Assembly: GCF_012027555.1 (NCBI RefSeq)
Contig: NZ_SNUQ01000001.1
Span: forward strand, 124,001 to 188,000
Direction of reading: 5' to 3'
Origin: Thermococcus sp. CX2
GTDB lineage: Archaea > Methanobacteriota_B > Thermococci > Thermococcales > Thermococcaceae
Length of the DNA stretch: 64,000 nucleotides
Every line of letters begins with the position of its first letter. Position 1 is the stretch's first letter. The translations under genes were made by a program, and so were the position numbers. The notes under the pieces are model-generated. The model saw nothing but the letters and a program-made list of their open reading frames with translations. It was not told where the DNA came from and ran no database searches. Below, one piece after another: positions 37,382 through 47,022 of this stretch.

Positions 37382-37932
37382 AATACCACCACTGAGATTC
37401 CCTGTTGAATATTAAAAAATTTTCTGGTATTTCTGTAACAATATATTATAATCACTTGGAAAATCTCCAAAATCACAAAATCCTTCGAGATACATGATAA
37501 GAATGCAAAGGTTCTTTACTCAGAACAACTGTGGCGAGGTATTTATTTTAGTAGTTGTCTACGGAGATTAATTGGGATGTTGCAGAGGGCCATGTTTATG
37601 ACCACCTTCAGGAGGTTGAGCTCCATCGGGGTTTTGGTGTCTTCTACCGCCCTCAGGAGGAAGGATCTTATAAATAACAAAATTCAAAGAAGTGCAGTTC
37701 TTCAACGAAAAATTACTGAGAAATAAATACATCCAGAACTGCAAGAGCGGATAGCTGGGGGATGGCTGAAAGAGAGCCTAAGAGACACCGTGTTCCGATC
37801 CAAATAACTTCGGGCTCAAAAGTAGTAAAGCCCCTTGACAGGGTGACTTATAACAGGTCTTGTTTCATCGAAGAGGCTATTTAGAAAGGATTCTATTCTC
37901 TGAAACCGGCTCAGAATGGCAAAAAGCTATTT
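37382..37932. other. AT-rich stretch without a convincing gene, next to tRNA-Glu
   Basis: Across 550 bases I see only one short open frame (37577-37726), TATA-like elements near 37540 and 37670, and an inverted repeat GCAGTTCT (37694) with AGAACTGC (37734). The composition matches the degenerate KaiC gene and differs from the surrounding chromosome. It abuts the 3' end of tRNA-Glu, a typical integration site, but I found no duplicated tRNA end and no integrase. Confidence 0.45.
37577..37726 (+). CDS. Possible small basic protein or gene remnant
   Basis: A 49-residue frame, strongly basic in its second half, starting at ATG 37577 with GGAG about ten bases upstream and GTATTTATTTTA at a fitting promoter distance. 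No similarity is recognised. The frame could equally be a decayed gene or chance in AT-rich DNA. Confidence 0.25.
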   Translation: MLQRAMFMTTFRRLSSIGVLVSSTALRRKDLINNKIQRSAVLQRKITEK

Positions 37933-38010
37933 TGGTGCCCCGGCCGGGATTTGAACCCGGGGCGCGGGCTCGAAAGGCCCGCATGTTTGACCGGGCTACA
38001 CCACCGGGGC
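37933..38010 (-). tRNA. tRNA-Glu (anticodon UUC)
   Basis: The minus strand folds as a full cloverleaf. The acceptor stem GCCCCGG pairs with CCGGGGC; the anticodon stem CGGGC/GCCCG closes the loop CUUUCGA, giving anticodon UUC; the T arm is CCGGG-UUCAAAU-CCCGG. The 3' CCA is encoded at 37935-37933. The long GG-rich acceptor and T stems fit a hyperthermophile. No intron is present. A minus-strand TATA box at 38035-38047 places the start within a few bases of the tRNA 5' end. Confidence 0.96.
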
Positions 38011-38034
38011 TCGATAGTTAAGGACTTATGAACG

Positions 38035-38047
38035 CTTAAAAATCTTT
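38035..38047 (-). promoter_or_regulatory. TATA box of tRNA-Glu
   Basis: On the minus strand AAAGATTTTTAAG is centred about 27-30 bases before the tRNA 5' end. Confidence 0.6.
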
Positions 38048-38085
38048 CGCCTGAGGCTCCCTATTTTAAAAAGCACCAACGGAAA

Positions 38086-38871
38086 TTACCTTGTGTAGTA
38101 CGCTACCGCCATTCCAAAGTAGCTTGGACAGGCGTAGGCGCTTGCCTTCAGCTCCATTGGAATAACCCTTAACGCTCCGTGCATAATCAACAACTGCCAG
38201 TAGCTGTCGGGTTTAGCCCGCTCTATGAACTCTTCGCTGAGATTCAGGAGCCCTTCAAGTCTGTTCTCGTTTATTAGCTCCATCACGAGCTCGTCGTATT
38301 CTTTGGACTCTGGCGCGTAGCCATAGGGGCCGTTGGGGTCGTGAGCGTGTCCGTGATCGGCGCTGATTATGAGGCCGACCTTTTTGTAGTAACCCTCGAG
38401 GGTTTTAGCTAAAATCTCACCGAAGCGGATGAGCGTTTCCCTTGGCACTTTCCTCGCTGGTGTTACCACCACGAGGGGCCTTTTCTCGAGGAAGTGGAGC
38501 GGTATCAGCTCGCCCCAGCTCAGCGGGAAGCGGGAGTACTCTCCACTCAAAGCCCCGAAGTTGATGTCCACTACAGGGATCTTGGCGTTCTTTGCGTTGG
38601 TGTATATCCTCCCCGCGAGCTCTCTATCGGTCTCGTACTCCCCCGGAAGCTCGACGCCATCAAACCCTAGCCACGAGATGAGGTGCTCGGCAAAGACAAC
38701 CCCAATGTGATCGCTCATTCTGAGGTTGTGGGGCGTTACGAGGACGTAGGCATCCAAACCGCTGAACTCCTTCCCTATCCCTCTCAGAAGTTCAGCAAGC
38801 CTTTTCGTTTCCTCGTCCTTCGGGGCAAGGACATCGTTGCCGTGGGGCATCATAGCTATTCCAGCAAGCAT
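38086..38871 (-). CDS. LigB-like class III extradiol dioxygenase family protein
   Basis: A 261-residue protein of the LigB/extradiol ring-cleavage dioxygenase superfamily. The putative iron ligands are in AMMPHGNDVL near residue 8 and ISADHGHAHDPNGP near 160. Aromatic ring cleavage is unlikely in a strict anaerobe, and the wider superfamily includes MEMO-like proteins without that activity, so the true reaction is open. GGTGGT precedes ATG 38871, which excludes the longer frame to 38922. It diverges from the trm5 gene with about 65 bases between starts. Confidence 0.78.
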   Translation of the reverse strand: MLAGIAMMPHGNDVLAPKDEETKRLAELLRGIGKEFSGLDAYVLVTPHNLRMSDHIGVVFAEHLISWLGFDGVELPGEYETDRELAGRIYTNAKNAKIPVVDINFGALSGEYSRFPLSWGELIPLHFLEKRPLVVVTPARKVPRETLIRFGEILAKTLEGYYKKVGLIISADHGHAHDPNGPYGYAPESKEYDELVMELINENRLEGLLNLSEEFIERAKPDSYWQLLIMHGALRVIPMELKASAYACPSYFGMAVAYYTR

Positions 38872-38938
38872 CGGCACCACCGTTGATAGTTCTCGCCGCG
38901 ATGATAAACCTTTTGAAGGCAAAAAGTTACTCCCACCG

Positions 38939-39934
38939 ATGCTCGCCGTTAAGGTTCACAAACGCGAGGCCGAAAGGGTTAGGAGAAGGCTTTTGGAGCT
39001 CGGCGTTTTGGCCAAGGGCTACTCCGTGAAGCGCGAGGGAGATTACGTCCTTTTTCCCGTCACTAGGCCAGTCGAGGGTTTCGAGTTAATCGATGATGAA
39101 TTCGAGCGAACCGAAAAGAGGCCCCACAGCTACCGCGAGGTCGTAGAGGTTCCCGAGGAGGTCAGGCCCCTTCTTCCGAGTTCCTTCGACATCATCGGCG
39201 ACATCGCAATAATCGAGCTCCCCGAGGAGCTCATGCCCTATGGAAGAGCCATTGGAGAGGCCATCCTCAAGGTTCACCGCCACATAAAGGCCGTCTTCGC
39301 TAAGGGGAGCAAAGTCGAGGGAGAATACCGCGTCAGGGAGCTTATTCACCTCGCTGGTGAGAGGAGAACCGAGACTATCCATAAGGAGAACGGGATAAGG
39401 CTGAAGCTCGACGTTGCGAAGGTCTACTTCTCGCCCCGCCTGGCAACGGAGAGGATGAGGATTTTTGAGAAAACCCGGCCTGGAGAGGTCATCTTCGATA
39501 TGTTCGCGGGGGTTGGGCCCTACTCAGTCCTCCTCGCGAAGAAAGCAAAGCTCGTCTTCGCCTGCGACATCAACCCCTGGGCGGTGGGATACCTCGAAGA
39601 GAACAGGCTCCTCAACAAGACTCCCAATGTTCTTCCAATCCTCGGCGACGTGAGGAGAATCGCTGGAAAAATCGAAGCTGATAGGGTAATAATGAACCTC
39701 CCCAAGTTCGCTGACCGCTTTTTGAGGGAGGCCATGTTGAGCGTTAAAAACGGTGGGGTAGTCCACTACTACGGCTTCGGCCCTGAAGAAGACCTCTTCT
39801 CGGAGCACGAGGCAAAGATAAAGGGAGTTGCCAGAGAGCTCGGCTTCCGCGTGGAGTTCTTAGAGGGACGAAAGGTCCGCCCCTACGCGCCGAGGCAGTT
39901 CAACATAGCCATAGACTTCCGGGTGCTGAAGTGA
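38939..39934 (+). CDS. tRNA (guanine37-N1)-methyltransferase Trm5 family
   Basis: A 331-residue enzyme with an N-terminal D1-type domain, a middle RNA-binding domain and a class I methyltransferase domain. FDMFAGVGPYSVLLAKKAK near residue 181 binds SAM, FACDINPWAV is motif II, and VIMNLPKFAD near 255 is the catalytic NxPK motif. It makes m1G37, preventing frameshifts, and in archaea the wyosine precursor. Thermococcales usually carry two Trm5 paralogues (a and b); which one this is cannot be decided here. ATG 38939 lies at leaderless distance from AAACCTTTTGAA. Confidence 0.88.
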   Translation: MLAVKVHKREAERVRRRLLELGVLAKGYSVKREGDYVLFPVTRPVEGFELIDDEFERTEKRPHSYREVVEVPEEVRPLLPSSFDIIGDIAIIELPEELMPYGRAIGEAILKVHRHIKAVFAKGSKVEGEYRVRELIHLAGERRTETIHKENGIRLKLDVAKVYFSPRLATERMRIFEKTRPGEVIFDMFAGVGPYSVLLAKKAKLVFACDINPWAVGYLEENRLLNKTPNVLPILGDVRRIAGKIEADRVIMNLPKFADRFLREAMLSVKNGGVVHYYGFGPEEDLFSEHEAKIKGVARELGFRVEFLEGRKVRPYAPRQFNIAIDFRVLK

Positions 39935-40025
39935 TGTTCTGAGTGTAGAACACCTCGGCTGTGAGTGGCCGATTGCTTCATTGATCCACGTGCAAAAAGA
40001 GATGCAAAACGGGGAAAAGAAAGCC

Positions 40026-41351
40026 TCACTTCCCCGCTATCTTCACGTCCTCGAACCTTATGAAGGGCGTAGTTACGGCCGTCATGAAGGGCATTACCGT
40101 GACTTCCTTGCTGACCTCGCTGGCTTGCTTGAGCAGCTCGTAGACGTTTCCAGCGATGAGGAACACGCTCGAGCCTACTACCTCGCCATCCTCGATGAGG
40201 TACGCTGGATTCGCCGTCACCGCGAAGTTTCCGTTGTCGGGGTTGCTTGAGTGGGCACCCTGGAAGCCGTCCACGAAGTAGCCGTGCTTTATCTCGCCTA
40301 TCATGTCCTCGAAGCTCTTCTTTCCGTTCTCGATTACGACGTTGTGGAAGCCTATGTTTATTCCTCCGCTTCTCAGGTCCCTCTTTCCGTTACCCGTGCT
40401 CTCCGTCCCGTAAACCTTCGCCCAGTAGTTGTCCCAGACGAAGCCCTTAAAGGTGCCCTTCTCGATGAGGACGTTCTTCCTCGTTGGAACACCCTCGCCG
40501 TCCGCTATGACTGGCTCGATGCTCAGTTCGTGGAACGGGTCGTCGTAAATAGTCAGCACTTCGCTCGCTACAGCTTCTCCAACCTTCCCAGCGAGGGGCG
40601 TGGTTTCCTTGACGAGCTTCTCACCGCTGAAGGCAGGGAATAGGGCGTAGCTCAGGAGTCCGGCTATGGCCCATGGACCGAGGATTATGGGAACTTCCTC
40701 GTTCTTGCTGGCCTTGACGTTGTAGGCCCAGCCGACCTTCCGGACGACCCTCTCGACTACTCCTTCAACGTCGAGGTTCAAATCTCTGCGCGCGTCGAAG
40801 TCGAATATGCCCGGCGTCACCACGCCGCCTTTCCTTCCCACGAGCTCGAAGAAGATGTAGGCCATCCCTCCCTCCTGGAAGACATCTACCCCGTGGGAGT
40901 TGACGATGTGCTTTTCCTCCCAAGTTACGCCGCCTTCACCTCCAGCAACGACGGCATTTGGGTCTTTCTCGCGGGCGAGCTTTATACCCCTGACGACCAT
41001 CTCGACGAGCTGGTCGGGAGAGGCCTCCTTGAGCTCCTTGTTCGGCTTGACTGGCTCGCGGTATTTGCCCGGCTCGGGGAGGGAGTCCCACTTCTCATCC
41101 CTGCTGTTGAGCCTCGCCATCTTTGCAGCAGTCTCTATCGCTTCCTTAATCCGCTCGGGCTCCTCGCTGTCTATTATAGCTAAACCGAGGCGCTTCTCCT
41201 TTATTCCACGGATTATCGTGATCGCCCTGCTCTTAACGCTGGCCATTGAAATCTCGTTGAGCTCGATGCTGGCACTAACGCCCCTCGTTCTGTAGATGGC
41301 AATCTCGAGCTCGTCAAAAAATCTCTCGCCAAAGCGTATGAGTTCTTCCAT
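40026..41351 (-). CDS. tldE: TldE/PmbA-like subunit of the TldD/TldE protease
   Basis: A 441-residue member of the TldD/PmbA family without the HExxxH motif, hence the non-catalytic TldE partner. WAIAGLLSYALFPAFSG near residue 228 and VEDIKHGYFVDGF-type C-terminal sheet segments match the family. TldD and TldE form a heterodimeric metalloprotease that degrades unfolded peptides and, in bacteria, matures microcins and antitoxins. ATG 41351 has GGTGGTGG upstream and lies ten bases after the tldD stop, so the pair forms one operon. Confidence 0.88.
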   Translation of the reverse strand: MEELIRFGERFFDELEIAIYRTRGVSASIELNEISMASVKSRAITIIRGIKEKRLGLAIIDSEEPERIKEAIETAAKMARLNSRDEKWDSLPEPGKYREPVKPNKELKEASPDQLVEMVVRGIKLAREKDPNAVVAGGEGGVTWEEKHIVNSHGVDVFQEGGMAYIFFELVGRKGGVVTPGIFDFDARRDLNLDVEGVVERVVRKVGWAYNVKASKNEEVPIILGPWAIAGLLSYALFPAFSGEKLVKETTPLAGKVGEAVASEVLTIYDDPFHELSIEPVIADGEGVPTRKNVLIEKGTFKGFVWDNYWAKVYGTESTGNGKRDLRSGGINIGFHNVVIENGKKSFEDMIGEIKHGYFVDGFQGAHSSNPDNGNFAVTANPAYLIEDGEVVGSSVFLIAGNVYELLKQASEVSKEVTVMPFMTAVTTPFIRFEDVKIAGK

Positions 41352-41361
41352 TTCCACCACC

Positions 41362-42729
41362 TCACCCGATGAGTATTCCCCCATCGAAGCGCATGTGCGG
41401 CCCGCCAGAGCTTACGAAGGCAGTCTGTCCCTTGCCGCAGAAGCCGACCTCAAGGCCAAAGTCCTTGCCGACCGCGCTTATCTTCTTGAGGGCCTCTATG
41501 GCAACTCCAGTAATCGAGGTGTCCCTTATCGGCTCGGCTATTTCGCCATTCCTGATGACGTACCCTTCCTGGATTCCGACTTGGAATGCGCTGTTCAGCT
41601 GGGCCTGGCCGCCGCGGAAGTCTACCACGTAGTAGCCGAACTTGATGTCCTCTATTAGCTCTTCAAAGGAGTAGTCTCCAGGCTCAAAAACGGTGTTGCG
41701 CATCCTGATTATCGGCGGGTAGGTGTAATCCTGAGCCCTCGCGTGTCCGTTCGGCTCCATGTTCCACTTTGCCGCATACTCGCGGTTGAACATTATCTCT
41801 TTCAGGATTCCGTTCTCGATGATGTGGATGTCCTTAACGGGGACGCCTTCGTCGTCGTACTTGTCGTTGCCAAAACCTCCCTCAACGTAACGCTCGCTCA
41901 TTGTGACGTACTCAGGGGCAATCTGCTTTCCAATGAGATCCTTGAAGGGCGAGTTTATGGTCAGGTCAGCCTCGGCCAAGTGGCCCAAAGCCTCGTGGGC
42001 GATGATGCCGACGACTATTGGGCCAGCAACTATCGGGAACTCGCCGCGCTTTGGAGCGATGCCGTCCAGCTGGGAGTGCATCTTCCTGAGGAGCCTCTCG
42101 GTTACCTTCTCGTTGGGTTCATGTTCAGTCATGAGCTCCCAGCCGTAGTCCACCGCTCCGATGCTGTCCCTCGCCATGGCGAGCTTTCCGTCTTTCTTTC
42201 CAGTGACGTAGGTTCCCTGGAAGAGGTAGTTGTAGTCCCGGGTAATGTGCGTCCCCTCGTTCGTGAGGAGAACCTTTTCTCCACTGCCGTCCTCGTAACG
42301 AATCTGAACGGACTTAACGGCCTCGTCCTCCTTGAGAAGCCTTTCAAGCTCAAGGAGGTGCGTCACCTTCTCCTCGACGTCTATCTCGGCGGGTTTGATT
42401 TTCATCTTGCTCTTCACGAAGTCCTGGACGGGCTTTATCTCAGCCAGCTCTATCTTCTCCTTCTTGGTCTGGGAGGCGGCTTTTGCAAGTTTGTAAGCCT
42501 CCTCAATGGCCCTCTCAAGGTTCTCCAGCCTGTTCGTTGAAGAGAAACCCCAAGCACCATCGGCGAGAACCCTTATTGCGACACCCTGCTGGAGCTTCCC
42601 GGTGAAGCTCGTAAAAACACCGTCTTTGAGTCCGAGAGTCGTCTTCTTCAGGCTTTCATAGCGCAGCTCTATGTAGTCCGCCTTCAGGTTGTCCTCAGCC
42701 CATCTAAGGGCCTTCTCAAGTGCCTCCAT
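41362..42729 (-). CDS. tldD: TldD metalloprotease subunit
   Basis: A 455-residue TldD. The zinc motif HEALGH lies near residue 248, with the third ligand expected in the C-terminal GFCGKGQTAFVSSGG segment. The N-terminal domain shows the usual alpha/beta pattern. With TldE it makes a hollow heterodimer with a buried active site that admits only unfolded substrates. GGTGAT four bases before ATG 42729 fixes the start, excluding two upstream in-frame ATGs. It is the first gene of the operon. Confidence 0.92.
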   Translation of the reverse strand: MEALEKALRWAEDNLKADYIELRYESLKKTTLGLKDGVFTSFTGKLQQGVAIRVLADGAWGFSSTNRLENLERAIEEAYKLAKAASQTKKEKIELAEIKPVQDFVKSKMKIKPAEIDVEEKVTHLLELERLLKEDEAVKSVQIRYEDGSGEKVLLTNEGTHITRDYNYLFQGTYVTGKKDGKLAMARDSIGAVDYGWELMTEHEPNEKVTERLLRKMHSQLDGIAPKRGEFPIVAGPIVVGIIAHEALGHLAEADLTINSPFKDLIGKQIAPEYVTMSERYVEGGFGNDKYDDEGVPVKDIHIIENGILKEIMFNREYAAKWNMEPNGHARAQDYTYPPIIRMRNTVFEPGDYSFEELIEDIKFGYYVVDFRGGQAQLNSAFQVGIQEGYVIRNGEIAEPIRDTSITGVAIEALKKISAVGKDFGLEVGFCGKGQTAFVSSGGPHMRFDGGILIG

Positions 42730-42860
42730 GGTCATCACCGTTTACGTTTGTCCATTAATGCCTCCGCAGTCAACGTATAAAAGTCTTTTGAGCATTCAGA
42801 TGGGAATCGAAAGGGCAAAGCTTTTCAATTCCTTGGTTGAGTGTGTTCAGGGGTGAGAGC

Positions 42861-43205
42861 GTGAAGGCCGAAATCAAGAACCTCATCGACCGCGGCACCT
42901 ACAGAAAGCTCCCGCTCTTCGAGGGCGAACTTCCAGAGGGGAGCTACGTCCAGATAGTTGAGGTAAAGCCCAAGCAGACCGTTAAGAGGCACTATCACGA
43001 AAGGCAGTATGAGCTGTTCTACATAATAAGCGGCGAGGCCAGGCTCGGCATAGGCGAGACAGAATACCTTGCGAAGCCGGGCGACATCTTCCTCGTCAAA
43101 CCAAAAACCGTCCACTGGGTAATCAACGAGAGGGACGAACCCTTCAGGCTCTTCGTCGTCAAGCTGAACTACTTTGGGGACGACTCCGTCTGGCTGGAGG
43201 AGTAG
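42861..43205 (+). CDS. Cupin-domain protein
   Basis: A 114-residue single-domain cupin. [21 protein letters not shown] near residues 32-52 is cupin motif 1 with two histidines and a glutamate-type ligand, and [13 protein letters not shown] motif 2 with the last histidine. The fold commonly serves as sugar-phosphate isomerase, dioxygenase or small-molecule sensor; the role here is unknown. GTG 42861 has GGGGTGA upstream; earlier in-frame TTG and GTG codons are less likely. The racemase gene follows two bases after its stop, implying a joint transcript. Confidence 0.82.
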   Translation: MKAEIKNLIDRGTYRKLPLFEGELPEGSYVQIVEVKPKQTVKRHYHERQYELFYIISGEARLGIGETEYLAKPGDIFLVKPKTVHWVINERDEPFRLFVVKLNYFGDDSVWLEE

Positions 43206-43207
43206 CG

Positions 43208-43912
43208 ATGGCCGAAAAGGTCATAGGAATCCTCGGCGGTATGGGACCATTAGCCACCGCGGAACTCTTCAGGCGGATAATCGAGAAGACACCGGCAAAG
43301 AGGGATCAGGATCACCCTCGGATAATCATCTACAACAACCCTAAAATCCCTGACAGGACGGCCTTTATCCTTGGGAAGGGGGAGGATCCAAGGCCAGAGC
43401 TCATAGAGGGCGCCCGCAAGCTCGAGAGCTGGGGAGCGGACTTCATAATAATGCCATGCAATACAGCCCATTTCTTTGCGGAAAGCATCCAGAGGGCCAT
43501 AAAGATCCCGCTCGTCAGCATGGTGGAGGAGACCGCAAAGAGGATAGAGGAGATGGGAATTAGAAAGGTCGGTCTGCTCGCCACGGACGGGACAATTAAG
43601 GGCCTGATATACCACCGGGCACTTCTCAACAGGGGAATAAAGATAGCCGTGCCAAACCCCGAGTATCAGAAGCTCGTAATGGAGGGCATATACGAGGGCG
43701 TCAAAGCTGGAAACCTCGAGCTCGGTAGGGAGCTGCTCCTCAAAGTTGCCGAAAGGCTGGAAAGGAGGAGCGAGGCTATAATAGCCGGCTGCACTGAGGT
43801 GAGCGTGGCGATTGGGCCAGATGATTTGGGCGTTCCCCTGATAGACCCCCTGGATGTCATAGCGGAGAAGGCAGTAAGGCTGGCCCTTGGAATGGAGGAG
43901 CTCGGTGATTAA
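43208..43912 (+). CDS. Aspartate/glutamate racemase family protein
   Basis: A 234-residue PLP-independent racemase. The two catalytic cysteines are in MPCNTAHFF near residue 83 and AGCTEVSVA near 195, with the [13 protein letters not shown] start typical of aspartate racemases; Pyrococcus horikoshii has a characterised aspartate racemase of this type. It interconverts L- and D-aspartate or a related amino acid. It follows the cupin gene closely. Its stop overlaps the convergent MBL gene by four bases. Confidence 0.9.
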   Translation: MAEKVIGILGGMGPLATAELFRRIIEKTPAKRDQDHPRIIIYNNPKIPDRTAFILGKGEDPRPELIEGARKLESWGADFIIMPCNTAHFFAESIQRAIKIPLVSMVEETAKRIEEMGIRKVGLLATDGTIKGLIYHRALLNRGIKIAVPNPEYQKLVMEGIYEGVKAGNLELGRELLLKVAERLERRSEAIIAGCTEVSVAIGPDDLGVPLIDPLDVIAEKAVRLALGMEELGD

Positions 43913-44733
43913 AACTCCACCACCATCCCGGAATGGAGTTTGTGGAAGTTCTCCCCGTAGGCCTCGAGGAATGCCGCCTCCGCCCTCAGCCCCGTGCAGT
44001 GGCCAGTATAAACCTCATCCACGCCCAGGTCGAGGAACGCCTTCACTGTCCTCTTTATCCTCTCAGTGCTTTCATCTATCAGGTGAAAGCCCCCAATGAC
44101 GGCCCTCACCCTCTTCTCGCCGGTCAGCCTCATGGCGTGCTTCACTATGCTCACGATTCCAGCATGGGAACAGCCGCTAACCACGACGAGCCCTTTGGGA
44201 GTTCTTATCGCAAGGCTCATGTCGTCAAGGAGCTCGTCCTTCACAACGCGCCCGTCTTTTATGGTGTAAACATCAAGACTGGCCCGCTCAAAGTCCTCCC
44301 TCTCGCGAACCTCGCCCGTGGAGTAAACCCCTTCGACTATCTCGATTGGTTCGGCCGTGAGAAAGAGCTGGGTGAGCTCTTCGATTTCCTCCCGCCTGAA
44401 GGGGACGCCAACGTCCCTCAGGCAGGGCCTGGTGATGAAGTGCTGCCTGAAGATGGTAGGGTGAGCTATAACTGGAACCCTGCGGCCAATTGCCTTTAAC
44501 ATCTCCAAAAGCCCGCCGGTGTGGTCGTAGTGGCAGTGGGAGAGGAAGACGTAGTCGATGGTCGATGGCTCAAGCTCAAGGAGTCTCATATTGTGGAGTA
44601 TCGGCCCAGCGCTCTGGCCGACGTCGAAGAGAATCCTTTTGTTTCCGTGCTCGATGAGAAAGCTCACGCCGTGCTGTGCCAGAAAGGGGCTCTCATAGCC
44701 GGAGTAGTCCTCGACGAGGGTGTATATCTTCAT
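43909..44733 (-). CDS. MBL-fold metallohydrolase, dihydropterin-phosphate synthase (MJ0301)-like
   Basis: A 274-residue metallo-beta-lactamase-fold protein. The metal motif [10 protein letters not shown] lies near residue 64, [10 protein letters not shown] near 187 and TGHCTG near 248 supply the further ligands. The architecture matches the archaeal MJ0301-type enzymes linked to methanopterin-like pterin synthesis, but other hydrolases share it, so the substrate is uncertain. A single gene facing the racemase. Confidence 0.85.
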   Translation of the reverse strand: MKIYTLVEDYSGYESPFLAQHGVSFLIEHGNKRILFDVGQSAGPILHNMRLLELEPSTIDYVFLSHCHYDHTGGLLEMLKAIGRRVPVIAHPTIFRQHFITRPCLRDVGVPFRREEIEELTQLFLTAEPIEIVEGVYSTGEVREREDFERASLDVYTIKDGRVVKDELLDDMSLAIRTPKGLVVVSGCSHAGIVSIVKHAMRLTGEKRVRAVIGGFHLIDESTERIKRTVKAFLDLGVDEVYTGHCTGLRAEAAFLEAYGENFHKLHSGMVVEF

Positions 44734-44837
44734 AGGATCACCGGAGGGATTAGTGCATTTCCCGAATTATATTTTTCGGCACGCTACCAAACCGCAGGCC
44801 TTTAAAACCCCTCCTCCAATTTACCTCGGTGGTGAGC

Positions 44838-46031
44838 ATGGAGATAGGAGTTGTAGGAAAGCCGAACGTCGGGAAGTCCACCTTCTTCTCGGCCGCGACC
44901 CTCGTTGACGTTCAAATTGCCAATTACCCCTTCACAACGATAGATGCCAACGTCGGCGTTACCTACGCGGTAGCGGAGCACCCCTGCAAGGAGCTCGGCT
45001 GTAAGCCAAACCCCCAGAACTACGAATACAAGGACGGCCTCGCACTCATCCCCATAAAGATGATAGACGTCGCCGGCCTCGTCCCGGGGGCCCACGAGGG
45101 GCGCGGCCTGGGCAACAAGTTCCTCGACGACCTGAGGATGGCTTCGGCGTTAATCCACGTCGTTGATGCTACTGGTAAAACAGACGCTGAGGGCCAGCCA
45201 ACTGATTATCACGACCCTGTTGAAGACATTGAGTTCCTCGAGAGGGAGATAGACTACTGGATATACAGCATACTCAGGAAAAACTGGGAGAAGTTCGCCA
45301 AGAGGATAAAGCTCCAGCACCTCAAGTTGGCGCAGGCTATAGCCGACCAGCTGACGGGGATAGGCGTCAGCGAGGAAGACGCCTTCGAGGCCATACACAG
45401 GCTCGGTCTGGACAGCGACCCGACGAAGTGGAGCGACAAAGACCTGCTCGCCTTCGTGAGGGAGCTGAGGAAAGTGAACAAGCCGATAATAATAGCCGCC
45501 AACAAGGCCGATGCAGCGAGCGATGAGCAGCTTGAAAGGCTCAAGCGGGAAGGGGAGAAGAGGGGCTACATAGTTGTCCCAACGAGTGCCGCCGCCGAGC
45601 TGACCCTTAGAAAAGCGGCCAAGGCGGGCTTCATAGACTACGTTCCTGGTTCGAGTGATTTCAAAATCCTGAAGCCGATGAGCACCAAGCAGGAAAAAGC
45701 ACTGCAGCTGATAAAGGAGAGGGTTCTAGACCGCTTCGGCTCCACGGGCGTCCAGGAGGTCATCAACAGGGCTGTTTTCGAGCTCCTCCAGCTGATCCCG
45801 GTCTATCCAGTGGAGGACGAGCACAAGCTCACGGACCAGTTCGGCAACGTCCTGCCGCACGTCCACCTACTCCCCAAGGGCTCGACGCCAAGGGATTTGG
45901 CCTACAAGGTTCACACCGACCTCGGGAAGACCTTCCTCTACGCTGTTAATGCCAAAACACACAGGCGCGTCGGAGAGGACTACGAGCTCCAGTTCAACGA
46001 CATAATCAAAATCGTCGCCACCGCGAGGTGA
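44838..46031 (+). CDS. YchF/OBG-family GTP/ATP-binding protein
   Basis: A 397-residue OBG-type P-loop GTPase. G1 GKPNVGKST at residues 7-15, the switch region [12 protein letters not shown]3 [14 protein letters not shown], and G4 NKAD near 220 are present; a C-terminal TGS domain ([15 protein letters not shown]) closes the protein. The group binds ribosomes and, in YchF, prefers ATP; role in translation or stress is inferred. GGTGGTG lies three bases before ATG 44838, so the GTG codons ahead are part of the ribosome site. Its tail overlaps the convergent GH114-like gene. Confidence 0.92.
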   Translation: MEIGVVGKPNVGKSTFFSAATLVDVQIANYPFTTIDANVGVTYAVAEHPCKELGCKPNPQNYEYKDGLALIPIKMIDVAGLVPGAHEGRGLGNKFLDDLRMASALIHVVDATGKTDAEGQPTDYHDPVEDIEFLEREIDYWIYSILRKNWEKFAKRIKLQHLKLAQAIADQLTGIGVSEEDAFEAIHRLGLDSDPTKWSDKDLLAFVRELRKVNKPIIIAANKADAASDEQLERLKREGEKRGYIVVPTSAAAELTLRKAAKAGFIDYVPGSSDFKILKPMSTKQEKALQLIKERVLDRFGSTGVQEVINRAVFELLQLIPVYPVEDEHKLTDQFGNVLPHVHLLPKGSTPRDLAYKVHTDLGKTFLYAVNAKTHRRVGEDYELQFNDIIKIVATAR

Positions 46032-47022
46032 GCGCGAGGAGCAGAAGGGCCACCATTAACGCGGGTCCGCAGATAACCCTGGGTTCGCTTCCATTTTCAC
46101 CATTTTCTGTGGCTTCTTTGGGTGAACTTTCACCGCTTGGAGTCAGGGTGTCTTTGTTGTATTCCCCATATGATGTGGTCGTGGAAGTACCAGCAGGACT
46201 TTGGTTTGACGCCTCTACGCACGGGTCAACCCCAATCCGCTGAAGGTCCACGTCGGCGAGATAAACGTCTTTAATCCTCCATTCTTTGGCGTATTCACAG
46301 ATTAAAGCCGAGAACTCCTCCACCTGCGATTCATCGCTCAGGTTGACGTAGCTCAGCGCGAGTACTGAAACGTTTAAGCCTTTGAGCTTCTCTATCTGCC
46401 CGAACTCCCACTCGAGCTCGTTTTCGCCAAAGATTTCGTAGCGGCCGCTCGTGAAGTTGTAGTAGCTCACAAAGTCCTCGAAGAGAACGTAATCAACGTA
46501 GGGAGCTATCTCCCCCGCTATCGAAAAGCCCCTGTTGGCGATTATCGTTATGTTGGGATAGCGCTCCCTTATGGCCTTTACAAGCTCGACCATGGCCTCT
46601 CTCTTAGAGGGGTACAAATCCACGTAGTCAAGATTGTCGAGAAAAACCCCGTTAAAACCCCTTGAGAGAATGTACGGAACGGCCTCCTCGAGGATTATGC
46701 GCTCCCATTCCGGCGAAGCAAAGTCAACCACTCCCTCGTTCCAGTTCTCGTTCTCGCCTATGAAGAGCCACTGGGGAACGTCTTCCGCCCACGGCTCCCA
46801 GCCGCCAACGGTCGCAAGGCTGACGTAGCCGGCGACGGTGTGGTTGGCAGAAAGGCGGGAAACATAGGTCGGGTCAATGGTGGGCGGAAGAATGAGGATG
46901 TCAAACTTATCGAGCTGAGCAGTTTCGTCCGGACCAACGGGGCCATAGTAAACCGCAAAACTTGCGGATACAGGAAATGATAGGCTCAACATACCAATTA
47001 AAATCAGTAAAAGAGGGCCCAT
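46006..47022 (-). CDS. Secreted GH114/TM1410-like glycosidase with CGP-CTERM anchor
   Basis: A 338-residue exported protein. It starts with a signal peptide (hydrophobic residues 3-21), then a TIM-barrel of the TM1410/GH114 type whose GFNGVFLDNLDYVDLY near residue 136 carries the conserved acidic residues. A Ser/Thr/Glu-rich linker leads to the C-terminal [16 protein letters not shown] and a basic end, the CGP-CTERM sorting signal of Thermococcales. It probably acts on a surface polysaccharide with galactosamine-like sugars; this is inferred from the family. ATG 47022 shares its A with the stop of the pilin-like gene, so they are translationally coupled. Confidence 0.82.
   Translation of the reverse strand: MGPLLLILIGMLSLSFPVSASFAVYYGPVGPDETAQLDKFDILILPPTIDPTYVSRLSANHTVAGYVSLATVGGWEPWAEDVPQWLFIGENENWNEGVVDFASPEWERIILEEAVPYILSRGFNGVFLDNLDYVDLYPSKREAMVELVKAIRERYPNITIIANRGFSIAGEIAPYVDYVLFEDFVSYYNFTSGRYEIFGENELEWEFGQIEKLKGLNVSVLALSYVNLSDESQVEEFSALICEYAKEWRIKDVYLADVDLQRIGVDPCVEASNQSPAGTSTTTSYGEYNKDTLTPSGESSPKEATENGENGSEPRVICGPALMVALLLLALTSRWRRF

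Noticed and set aside
37577-37932. A box C/D guide RNA next to tRNA-Glu
   Set aside because: Several CTGA words occur, but no RTGATGA box with correct spacing was found.
39935-39952. Inverted repeat TGTTCT...AGAACA after the trm5 gene
   Set aside because: Six-base arms next to a stop codon; too weak at high temperature to call more than a possible chance hairpin.
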